DNA of 64,000 nucleotides from Hyperoplus lanceolatus (Eukaryota; Chordata; Actinopteri; Uranoscopiformes; Ammodytidae), in NCBI GenBank assembly GCA_026929865.2, contig CM049407.1, positions 19,399,001 through 19,463,000 of the forward strand, in the 5' to 3' direction. The notes under the pieces are model-generated. The model saw nothing but the letters and a program-made list of their open reading frames with translations. It did not search any database and was not told where the DNA came from. Position 1 is the first letter of the stretch; the number at the start of each line of letters is the position of its first letter. The position numbers and the translations under genes are program-made. Positions 1-47,100 of this stretch are shown one piece after another.

Positions 1-963
1 ATAGGAAGGTCATAAGCATGAATATTATATCTTGTTTAAAACATAGCGTGGTAGTACTGTATAATGTAGCAATTATTTCCATAAAAAATTTGTTGTTTTT
101 TATAATGCAAGATCATTTTATCTTAAAACCAATAGATGGAATAACTTTCCTGAACCACTGTGTCCTATGAATAGACATTTTGTTTTTAAGGATATAGCTG
201 GCAATCTTGCATAATTTAACGGTAGCCAATCTGTAAAGTTGGTTTGAAATGTATTTTAGTTATTTCATACAATTGCATTCACAGAAAAATATAGCTAATA
301 TGCAATCCTTTGTCCATACTACATGTTGTAAACGAAATGTGTTCAGCTTTCCATCATAATGAATAAACCTTTGTATTGCTGTCATGCATGACCATTGTAA
401 TTGTCTCCACTATAACCTCAAGTTTCATTCCCTTTGTGTAAACTAACTGAAATAAATTTGATTCATATTACTGCTAATTCCATTCAAAAAATAATCTTGC
501 GTATGTAGTTTCATAATGTTCCTTGGGAAATGTTGAAGTCAAGATATTGATTTTTTAGTCTGACCTCATTTAAACTCAAAGCCTAGCTCAGGCCAATGGC
601 AACTATGCTCGATACTAGTAGGCAATCCACTAATCTCCTCTTTTTAATAATTCCAGAACAGTAAAGAGGTTGAAAGAATAAGGGTTTTACAGGGGCACAT
701 ATGACAGCAGCCAGAAGCTTTAAAAAGGACAACAAAATATCACACACACCCTTATGATTTTGAAAGTATAAACTTTTTTGACTTGGATAACTCTGAAATT
801 ACATTTAGAAACTAAAGAACCTTGCCTCAAGTTTTCGCCAAGTTGCAATTTTCCAAACAAAGCCTCACCAGTCAAAAAAGTCACTACCACAAACAGCAGC
901 TGTTTTACAACATCATTGTACAGAACATCAGCCTGGTGAAAATGTGGCTTCAGCCTTTTAACG

Positions 964-1355
964 CAGTGGTTCCCAAATGGTGTGTGCCAAGAGATTTCTT
1001 TGTGATCTCATTGTAATAAATAGGTGTGCTTGTTCCCTGGAGCTCGGATCAGTCACAGCTGCTGTGCAGAGCGATAACTTCCTGACTTCAGTGTCAGGCT
1101 CAGTGAAAAAATAGAGTTCAATATCTTCAACTAGCGCGCAAGCATGATCAACGCGAAGTTGGTGTGAATGTGTCTAACAGGAGCGACATTTGTGTCTTAG
1201 CATTGACTTTGTATGTAAAATAGATGTATGGATGAACCGTGCAAAACACGATTGGTGTGAATGCACCATAAGGCCTATTATATTAAACTGTACAAGACGT
1301 TATGAATGATTTGGAATCAGGTGTGCCTTGGCCACAAAAAGTTTGAAACCTACTG
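964..1355. mobile_element. Charlie-like hAT non-autonomous remnant
   Basis: The left end CAGTGGTTCCCAAA resembles the terminus of hAT-Charlie elements. The right end, aaaagtttgaaacctactg, is an approximate inverted match. No matching 8-bp target duplication is visible (ttttaacg against ctcaatac), so the insertion is old or the ends are misjudged. There is no coding capacity. Confidence 0.45.
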
Positions 1356-1668
1356 CTCAATACATGCTATCCTGCAGTCTATTTATTCTACTGTAAAGGT
1401 CGACTTGTCTATTGAAGTAGTCTGTCAAGCTAAAGGAAAATAAAACATTTGCGTATTTCATAATTTTTTTTATAAAAGGATTTTGTAAGATTATGTAAGC
1501 AAAACAAAAAGGATAAAGCAGATCTGATACAAAGGTGAACCTCCTTTACACATGCACACAGACTGCTGATGTTGAGGCTGTAGGATTTGTCGGGATCAAC
1601 AGATCGTTTGAGAACAGCAGCAAATAAGAGTTGCTGGGATTCTACTGTATTGTATTATTGTCCATCAG

Positions 1669-1953
1669 TTAAAGCTGGAGTATGTGATTTCTGATTGGTC
1701 AAAATTAACATGAGTGGTACACTTTGATCAATCAGAGCGAGGCTCCGATTCTTTGAAAAAAAAAAAAAACCATGCTCTGTTCTAATTGGCTGTTGGGACT
1801 GTCCATTCACTTTGGCACCGACGTTGGTGTAGAGCGTGTCAGGGAGGGACCATAGGGGAGGGACCAAAGAGAACAAGTGGAGCGGTTGAGGTATTTGGAT
1901 TCAAATCTCTCACAACTGCTATTTTCTCCCCAAATTCTCCAACCCAGCTTTAA
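1669..1953. mobile_element. MITE with TTAA-flanked inverted termini, copy 1
   Basis: The element starts ttaaagctgg and ends ccagctttaa, about 285 bp apart. Its interior, with gattggtca and tttggcaccgacgttggtgt blocks, recurs in reverse orientation at 7287-7560. The TTAA at each end suggests a piggyBac-type target, but a Harbinger or other origin is possible. It has no coding capacity. An internal A14 tract is present in this copy only. Confidence 0.75.
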
Positions 1954-1996
1954 AGCCTCTTGAGTTTCTATAGACTTTAATGATAATTATAATAAT

Positions 1997-2326
1997 AATG
2001 GATTGGATTTATATAGCGCTTTTCAAGGCACTCAAAGCGCTTTACAGGGTTCCAGGTTCCATTCATTCACACACAGTCATACTGGTGGTAAACTACGATA
2101 GTAGCCACAGCTGCCCTGGGGCAGACTGACGGAAGTGTGGCTGCCATTCAGCGCCTATGGCCCCTCCAACCGCCACCTCAAATATACACATTCACCTCAA
2201 GCAAGGTGGGTGAAGTGTCTTGCCAAGGACACAACATCCATGATACAGGTGGCAGAGCGGGGATCGAACCGCCAACCCTTGGATCATTGGCCAACTCGCT
2301 CTACCACCTGAGCCACGGTCGCCCCC
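1997..2326 (-). mobile_element. tRNA-headed SINE
   Basis: Read on the minus strand, the head has an A-box-like TGGCTCAGGTGGTAGAGCG and a B-box-like GGTTCGATCCCCGC. Then comes a body with ctgccccagggcagctgtgg and a LINE-like 3' end, aagcgctatataaat. A plus-strand relative sits at 36590-36935. It is a tRNA-derived, probably V-SINE-like family. Open frames here are incidental. Confidence 0.8.
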
Positions 2327-2329
2327 ACT

Positions 2330-4892
2330 TTGTTCATTGTGAGCATTTTCGACCAAACAAACATAAGCATCACCCACAAATGCACCCACAGGAGCAGACC
2401 TGTAAGAATTCTGACAATGCATACATTTACTTCTGGTGGGTTTTAATATGGCAAGAACCAATTAACTATAAGCCTAATATGAATGACTATTACATTCACC
2501 AGTGTTTTTAATTTGGATTTCTGGCAGCCACAGAGATTGATGCTGACACTTTATCCTTCAGCCAAAAGTACTTGGGAGCTGAGGCTAAGCTCAGAAAGCA
2601 GAATAGCAACCACTTCTGTGATGTATTATTTATATCAGTGGGATTATTACAAGGCTAGTTCAGATGTGAATTTGTTTTACTAATACTGTTTTTGCATGCC
2701 TCTCAGAGGCACTAAAAGCAAGTGCAGCTTGTCTCTACTACACAACTGTGATGTGTTCAATTCAATGAATATATACTATAACTGACACTATTTTAGACCA
2801 TTTAGGGGCCAGCATTTATTGTCTAATTCGAACATTGAACTTTTATACTGATATGAGATGTTGGACAGACATTGTTTACAAACCAGACCCGTCTTCATCG
2901 GCCTTGCAGAAGCTAAAGGATAGTAGTTGTACTGCAGTATGTTGTCATGTGAAATCTGTCTTTTTCTCATTTCTTGACAAGTGACAGGGATGTAAATCTA
3001 TTAGATTGTGATTAGATTGATATGAATTCTTGAACTGAATGGTACTGCTGTGCCTTCAAAGCAAAAGTGTAAATTTGACACGGATGTTAATTATATTTAA
3101 ATAGTGGAATTTTATGAGTATTTACAGCTATAAAAACATCTCTAAATGATTTATATTAATAGACTGACGAGCAAAAGCCTTCCCGATTTTTTTTTTTTTA
3201 AATTAAAACATGTGTTATATACCTTTTGTGTTGTATACAGAGCTGGTACCCAAAATTCAAAGTAAATTGTCTATGTCCATGTGTGGAGGGCATGCTGGCC
3301 GCTTGAGTGTTTTGATGAATGCGATGCTACAGGTCAACAAAGGCCCTGTGCTGTCCTATTGAGCAGGGCATTCAGGCCGGGATCAGCAGCCTGTGGAGGG
3401 GGCCTCTGATGCACATGTGCCTCTGGCTGCCTCTTCTCTGCAAACAGGAAGAGACTCAACTCTCTGCTGACTCCTCTATTGTATGGGGCCAGTTTGGCTG
3501 GGCAGGCTTTGTGCGCTGGCTCCCCACCGACCACGCTCATCTGATATCACAGAGGGGCCACCTCAGCCTAAAGTCAGTAAAATGTGTTAATGTGAAGATT
3601 TGAAGCTCTGAATATCAAGCCAACTAATGACTATTAACTGAGTAGTGGAGAAGCCGGGGAATGATGAAATAAGCTTGTGCTTCTTCCTATTCCTTTTCAG
3701 ACATGTTCAATTATTATTATTATTATTTTCCTTTATAGCTTTTATTGTATTTTCGCATGTTTTCGAAATAAAGCATTCAGTCATACATTCATTCATTCAT
3801 TTGGCTGTCATAAATATATGCTTTCATTAGAATATTTAACTTGTTATTATTTTAAGTACCAAATATCATATTGAGGATTTTGGTAAGCATTTGTATTGCA
3901 AGGCTGATAGCTCCTTTGTTTGGCATAACAGGGTGTGTGTGTGCATGTTCCCTATTCCCCTGGTGCACGGTGGCAGTGTGGCTGGCTAATGTGTAGAGGC
4001 CTAATTCCCTGTGGGTGACAGTGGGCTCTATTCCCTGATTAACTGGTGCAGTGACAAACTGAGCAGCTGGGTGAAGGGAAGCAGCCCTGGGAGGGGAGGG
4101 GGGTTGACGGGGAGTGAGACAGAGAGAGGTGGTGTGTTTCTGCCTATCATGCCTCTGGCTCTGCCCTGCTTCCTGAGCCGGCGTTGTGGCTCTCCTGTGA
4201 GCTATAGCCTGACGTGTGTCTGACCGCTCTGAAGCTGGGCTTTTGCCTCCAGGCATTCCTCGTCGCCCTACTTTCACTCTACCTCGTTTTCAGACACTTC
4301 AACTACATGTCCCGCTGTCCTATTTTGAGTTTAAAGAAAGAATAGTACCGCCTCCATGCTTTGTTACCCAGCTGGAGGATATTTCACATTGAAGACATAC
4401 TTGAATCTGTGTTGACTCCATTGTGTTCACACAACCCTAATATGATGCTCAGTTGTGACATTAATAGGCTGCTTCTAACAGCAGCACTTTATTTATTTTT
4501 TTACATTATTTTTATTTGTTTTATCATTTAAATTATTATTATTATTGCCTGTATTAGTTAGTGTTCACAGTAATTGATTGACATAAAGGATCGGTGAAAG
4601 ACACTAAATCTTTCATTACATTAATGTGTGTTACTTGTGTTTGTGGATTAGGCCTTGAGGGATTGTCTTTTGTCTTTGTCTTTCATGTTCCCCGTTTTGT
4701 GGCGCATCTGTCTGACTGCCTGTCTGGTTGTCTTTGTTTCTCTATGATGAGCATTATTGTTGGAATTTACATTGAAGTAGCCCAACTTTGAGGCCAATAT
4801 TTGATGTTGGACAAGATTTGTGAATGAACGATATTTGACTGAAAAGGCTCTGCCCCTTGGCATCAATTTGTGGGTGTTCAACCAAATCCGAT

Positions 4893-4966
<74 letters not shown>

Positions 4967-6190
4967 GGGGGGGGGGGTGATGGTAAAGTTGTCATAGCTC
5001 AGCTTGCCTGTGTGGTATGGTGCCACTCTGGTGTGTGTGTGTGGGAGGATGACTACAGTAGGCAGTATCATAGTAGGTCAGGGGATTGTTTGTCTGATCC
5101 ATTGACGGATGATTAGTGCAGACACTGAGCCAAGCCTCTTCCTATACTCACAATAAGGGAAGGATTGCCCTGGATTTGCCAATGCCAGACTCTTGTGACC
5201 TCCTGCCCCTACCATAGTGCATCGTTATGGACTTGATTGCTGCCAGGCCTGTGATGGATAGTGTGTCCTCTTTTTGGCTCTTGCTTCCATTCTGTGACCT
5301 TTTTCTGTTATTAAGCTGCGTAAAAATCTTACCGCATAGCTATTTGTCAGCAGCACCGCAACACAATAGGTTCATGCTGAGTGTTGGTGCAGATTATTTT
5401 AATAATATGCTCCATAATTTAAAATGGTGGTGTTGAGGGCTGAATGGCCTGAAAAGGCTGAGAGTTGTCAAAATGTATGTTATTATTGCATTTTGGAAAC
5501 ATTCTTACCTGTAAATGAGAGACCAAAGAATGAACTGACTAGCGATTAGCCACACACTTGGTGGGTTCAAGGCATTAGCCAGTTTGTGGGGTGCCAGTGA
5601 CATGTCGGGGGACAGTCAAGAAGTGTTATGGTGCCTTCTTCTCTAATCCCTGCATTTAGTTTCTATTCCTAGCCACTTCTTAAACTGCCACTAATAGGAT
5701 TTGCCAAGCTTTTGTTTTATTTGTTAATAGCTATGTGTAACTTTTATTCACTTGGCTTAACAAAAGTAAGGTGTGCTTTAGTGTTGAGATGCTGAACAAT
5801 GCCACTGTCTTCCCCAAAGTGTCCTACATCTAAAGATTCATTGTACCACATAATTGCTAAATCCTTTGTTATTTTTTTTGTTGGATCTCACCCCCCTCTA
5901 TGCAAAATAGTTACAAAAAAACAAAACAATCAAGCTTAATAATGTTAATTCTTTCAATGCTACAGTATATGAAGATCATCATTGAGACATAACTCTGTTC
6001 TTGCCGTTTTAATACGTAAATAGCTAACAACGGGCTGCAAAAGGATTTTTAAGATTTTTTTGATTGAACATTTTATATTGAAGTTAGTATTTTTAGACCT
6101 GCACCACACTTTGACACTGTGCTGCTCACTGCTCAACGGTGCTAATGTCTGTCTATCGTGAATCTTTTTGCACATACGATGCAGCCAGGG
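2330..6190. other. Intergenic or 5' non-coding stretch with a (GT)n tract
   Basis: No conserved coding sequence was recognised. The open frames lack family signatures, and those at 4648-5116 are microsatellite translation. Apart from the GT/G tract at 4895-4977 I see nothing assignable. A non-coding first exon of sptbn2 could lie here or elsewhere upstream. Confidence 0.5.
4895..4977. repeat. (GT)35 microsatellite followed by a G14 run
   Basis: An uninterrupted GT dinucleotide tract of about 70 nt runs directly into 14 consecutive G. Both parts are prone to length change. Long His or Val-Cys open frames across it are translation artefacts. Confidence 0.95.
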
Positions 6191-6194
6191 AATA

Positions 6195-7065
6195 TACACT
6201 CAACAAAAATATAAACGCAACACTTTTGTTTTTGCTCCCATTTTTCATGAGATGGACTTAAAGATCTAAAATTCATTCCAGATACACAATTGTACCATTT
6301 CTCTCAAACATTGTTCACAAATCTGTCTAAATGTGTGATAGTGAACACTTCTGCTTCGCTGAGATAATCCATCCCACCTCACAGGTGTGCCACATCAAGA
6401 TGCTGATCTGACGTCATGATTAGTGCACAGGTGTGCCTTAGACTGTCCACAATAAAAGGCCACTCTGAAATGTGCATTTTTTTTGCTTTATTGGGGGTCT
6501 GGGGACTCAGAACCAGTCAGTATCTGGTGTGACCACCATTTGCCTCATGCAGTGCAACACATCTTCTTTGCATAGAGTTTATCAGATTGTCAATTGTGGC
6601 CTGTGGAATGTTGGTCCACACCTCTTCAATGGCTGTGCGAAGTTGCTGGAGACGGCTTATGGTGGAGAAATGAACATTCAATGCACGAGCAACAGATCTG
6701 GTTGACATTCCTGCTGTCAGCATGCCAATTGCACGCTCCCTCAATGCTTGTGGCATCTGTGGCATTTTGCTGTGAGACAAAACTGCACATTTCAGGGTGG
6801 CCTTTTATTGTGGACAGTCTAAGGCACACCTGTGCACTAATCATGACGTCAGATCAGCATCTTGATGTGGCACACCTGTGAGGTGGGATGGATTATCTCA
6901 GCGAAGCAGAAGTGTTCACTATCACACATTTAGACAGATTTGTGAACAATGTTTGAGAGAAATGGTACAATTGTGTATCTGGAATGAATTTTAGATCTTT
7001 AAGTCCATCTCATGAAAAATGGGAGCAAAAACAAAAGTGTTGCGTTTATATTTTTGTTGAGTGTA
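6195..7065. mobile_element. Tc1/mariner deletion derivative with 280-bp terminal inverted repeats
   Basis: Arms 6197-6476 and 6784-7063 are inverted copies differing, in my reading, at one base. The outer ends cactcaac/gttgagtg are flanked by TA, the Tc1/mariner target. The 300-bp core holds a minus-strand open frame that fuses the two ends of a transposase (separate entry). The near-identity of the arms implies recent insertion or arm homogenisation. It cannot supply its own transposase. Confidence 0.9.
6517..6780 (-). pseudogene. Internally deleted Tc1/mariner transposase remnant (87 residues)
   Basis: The N-terminal half, LRERAIGMLTAGMSTRSVAR plus ALNVHFSTISRLQ, is a transposase-type helix-turn-helix. 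It is joined directly to VWTNIPQATIDNLINSMQRR and CVALHEANGGHTRY, the usual C-terminus of Tc1-like transposases. The DDE catalytic core of roughly 200 or more residues is missing, yet the frame is open across the junction. It could at most encode a DNA-binding peptide. It ends within the element, just inside the inverted repeats. Confidence 0.85.
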
Positions 7066-7286
7066 TATGGGACCAACCTGCCTATACACTAGCATTGCAT
7101 TGTATTGAACAGTACTGTGTTTACAGGTTTAAATTAAGGGGATACATTGACTTAGCATGACTTGATAATTGCACTTCGAGGAAAAAAACACAAAAGTACT
7201 AATGAAAACCTCATATGTTGCTTAGCTGGCCTACTTATTTTCCTCTTAAGTACAAGCAATTTTTTTCCCCTGGCTTTCTTCTATCC

Positions 7287-7560
7287 TTAAAGCTGGGGTA
7301 TATGATTTGGGGAGAAAATAGCAGTTGGGATAGAGATTTGAATCCAAATACCTCAATCGCTCCACTTGTTATCTTTGGTCCCTCTCCTATGGTCCCTCCC
7401 TGACACGCTCTACTACACCAACAACGTTGGTGCCAAAGTGAATGGACAGCCCCAACAGCCAATAAGAACAGATAATCGGAGCCTCGCTCTGATTGGTCAA
7501 AGTGTACAGCTCATGTTAACTTTGACCAATCAGAAATCATATACCCCAGCCCAGCTTTAA
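7287..7560. mobile_element. MITE with TTAA-flanked inverted termini, copy 2 (inverted relative to copy 1)
   Basis: It has the same termini as 1669-1953 (ttaaagctgg and ccagctttaa) and the same interior blocks in opposite orientation, 274 bp. It lacks the A14 tract of copy 1. The outer about 25 bp at one end (gctggggtatatgatt) also appears inverted near the other end. Confidence 0.75.
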
Positions 7561-9726
7561 GTATAAACAATGTTTTCCCCTAGCTTTCTCCTATCCTGAC
7601 ACTGTAGTGCAATGTAATCTAATGTAATAATAAACTAAAGTCATAACATCATAACTAAATACATGGTTAGCACTCCTCAATCATGCTTAGCCTAGAAATA
7701 CCTCCTCCAACACCCCAACATTTGTGTTCTTCCATTGTCCTCTCTCTCTCTCTAAAGCATCATCTAGCTCAGATACTAGACACAACAAAAGATACACAGA
7801 CAGGTATTAGCAATCTGACCACTCAACGTCTATTAATCCATTCAGTGCTCTTAACAAATGGCCCCAGTTAGTTAATGGGCCTGGTAGGGGGTTTAATCCG
7901 AATGTAAATCCCCCATTCGGTGTGAAGACATACTACTAAGGACACGATCTGTCTGGTCATACGCAGTTAGTGTTTAAACATTGGAATTAAAGTGTTTATT
8001 TAATAAACACTATAACTGATAGTACATGTCTGAGGTGGTGCAATGTCTCTACCTTTCACTATATTGTTTATCTGAGATATATGTAAAAAAATTAATAAAA
8101 CAATGATATGATTTTCCGCCCTGCTTATGTCAGCAGAACAATTACAATGCCTTTATTGGTGTGATGTTGGGGATCCATCATTGTGAACAAGCCTTCAATG
8201 CTTCCCTGTTCCCTTGTATACCCACTTTGATTGATATCTAAGACATAATGGGTCATGTTGAATTGAATTCTATGTAGTTATGGTCTGTGCATGTTTGTAA
8301 CAGCATTTTTGGGCACACAAAATACATTTCTACCCAATTCATTGAGACACAGATGATTTTTTTTCAGGCTCCAGTTAAATCTGTCTGCAACATACAGGGA
8401 CTCAGCCAGCTAAAGTAAGGGGATGGGATTGACCTCCTTGTTTATGAAGTATTGATTCTTGCTATATGAGGGTAGCGTTGTTATTATAACTTCATGCTGA
8501 GTTGGTACAAACAGCAGGAATGTTGCATGGCTAGCAGTGAGTGCAAGGACAGGGACTGAGAATATTAAACGTCTTTTATTCTGTGGAGTTTTATCTATAA
8601 ATTGGCCTGTAGAACAATGGACAGGCATCACAAAGCTGATAGGCAATTGAAATTAAGTACAATAACTAATACATGTTAATTCAGTTATCCTATCATTAAT
8701 CACGATTTATGTTGCAAACTTTGTTTGGTGGAAATATCCTCTGAGAGCATCACCAGTAGGGGTTGACCGATATTGGATTTTCAAAGGATGATGCTGATGG
8801 TAATATTTATAAAGCAGGTCGGCTGATGGCCGGTTTATGATGCCGATTCATGTATTATTATTATTATTTATTTTTAAATTTGATAAAATATAACAATTTA
8901 ATAATTACAACACATGAGATACAAAATTGAGCTTAAGTGAACATTTATCAAATAAATGTGATAGTAGACACAGAAAAAATATTTGAAAATAAAAAATGTG
9001 CATTGCCTATTGCACTCAGCTCTGTATAATATTGTCATATTCGGTCTAATATACCTGTATATTATACATTGATCTTTGATTCTTTCAGTCCTCCAGACTA
9101 AAGCTGTTTGCGGAATGTGTGCTTGTATTGATACTGCTTGCTTGCTCAGTTTATCTTATCCTCATTGTGTGTCAGTGTGTGTGTCAGGTGTAGCTTAGGT
9201 AGGTTTTGCACATGTGCAAGTCAATATCTAATCAGTGTATACTGAAGCTTTTTCTGCCATCAACATTCATGCTGAAATCTGATGACTGGAGTAGCCCTGG
9301 CTTGCAGGAGCAGTTACATTCGATTATTGCAATACATTTGTATTATTGGTTGGACAACTTAACAACTTCATGACAGCTGCTGAACTTCATGACAGCTGAA
9401 CCTATCTCAAAGGTTTTATCTCATTATACACCGTGGCAGTTGGACTGCCCAGGCTACTATTTGCATATCACTGTCATTTGGGCAAATTAAAACTGTAGTG
9501 CAGCTGAGAGGCTGTGAGGAGACAGTGGGTGATGTATGTTACAGTGCATCGTCTGGTCCCTGAAATAGAAATAGATGCCTGGTTTCTGAATTGAATCTCA
9601 CAAAAATAGCTGTCAAACAGTTCAAGGTCAGTATTAGTCAGTCTTGTGAATTTACTTGTAACGTCATTTCTCTTCTCTGTGTGACCTAACTCTGGAGGCT
9701 TTTGTCGTTTGACTGTTTTTCTCCAG
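7561..9726. other. Non-coding stretch upstream of the first coding exon
   Basis: No gene was recognised. Around 8757-8862 the text ggggttgaccgatattgg with following gccgatt motifs resembles a dispersed repeat of fish genomes, but I cannot define its ends. A GT-rich patch lies near 9166-9190. The last about 70 bp are pyrimidine-rich up to the acceptor at 9725-9726. Confidence 0.4.
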
Positions 9727-9736
9727 CCTGAACACC

Positions 9737-46260
<36,524 letters not shown>

Positions 46261-47100
46261 AACTCTTGTAAAATCACCGATGGAAACCGCATTTTTCTCA
46301 AAATTTTAACAAACTTAAGCAGAAGGAGAGGAAAGTACAAACAGGTCCCACAAACACACAGCTCTCAATGCAGCCCCCCAAGGAATTTGTCGACAGCTAC
46401 TGTACGTAGCTTACAAAAAATTGTGTTTCTTTTATTTCTCTCTGATTCTCTCCCAAGCCAGTTCTATCCGTCATTTACTTATTGGTTCCCTCAATCCATA
46501 TTTTACATTTCAATGCACCCAACAATGAAAGCCCTCATCCAATTTCAGCCAACCAGCAGAGCTTATTGGTCTGAGTCGGTAACCGGTGCGGTTGGCATCT
46601 GCAGGGATCCAGTTCAGTTCCAATCCACCAAAACGGCTCACCTTCAGCATGAATATTTTCTCTTCAGTGAGTTTTGATGGGCTGAGCCATTTTGATGCCG
46701 TGTCACTAATACATTTATGGATGATGGCTTTTCACTGTGGTGCAATCTGGTTTTATTTCCCAACTTTCAAGCGCTCTCTCTCTCTCTCTCTCTTTCTTTG
46801 GGAAAGGATCACATCAGTCTCTTTTATGTTCTTGGTATTGATGTTATTAACCTGATGGATATTATTGCTGTTATTATTATATTATTATTTATCTTTTGCT
46901 ATTGCTGGTTTGAGAAAACAAGCTAATTTGACAGTAGATAATCTTGATTCATGTTGTGGAGAGAAACAAATTTGGTTAAACTAGTAGAGAATGTTGGGCT
47001 TGCCCATGTATGTTTTTTTTTATTATTATTATTTTTTTTAAATAGGAATGACAGTTTATGAGGTGTTTTGAGAAAAAAATAATAAAGCTCATGAATTTTT
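46261..47100 (+). other. sptbn2: sptbn2 3' UTR, likely proximal end
   Basis: This non-coding sequence follows the stop codon. An AATAAA lies at 47081-47086, about 820 nt downstream. A (CT)n tract near 46772-46794 and T-rich stretches lie before it. Further AATAAA hexamers at 47881-47886 and 49718-49723 could give longer 3' ends. Which one is used cannot be decided from sequence alone. Confidence 0.6.
47081..47086 (+). promoter_or_regulatory. Candidate polyadenylation signal of sptbn2
   Basis: This is the first canonical AATAAA after the sptbn2 stop codon, in an A-rich context. It is the simplest candidate for the proximal poly(A) site. Alternatives are at 47881 and 49718. Confidence 0.5.

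Noticed and set aside
2137-2511. Open frames on both strands of about 90-124 codons
   Set aside because: They cover the minus-strand SINE at 1997-2326 and unrelated flank, and translate tRNA-like boxes rather than a protein family.
3319-3603. 94-codon plus-strand frame upstream of sptbn2
   Set aside because: It has no recognisable domain, no splice or promoter context, and an overlapping minus-strand frame of similar quality.
4648-5116. Poly-His and Val-Cys open frames
   Set aside because: They are translations of the GT/CA microsatellite, with no conserved sequence on either side.
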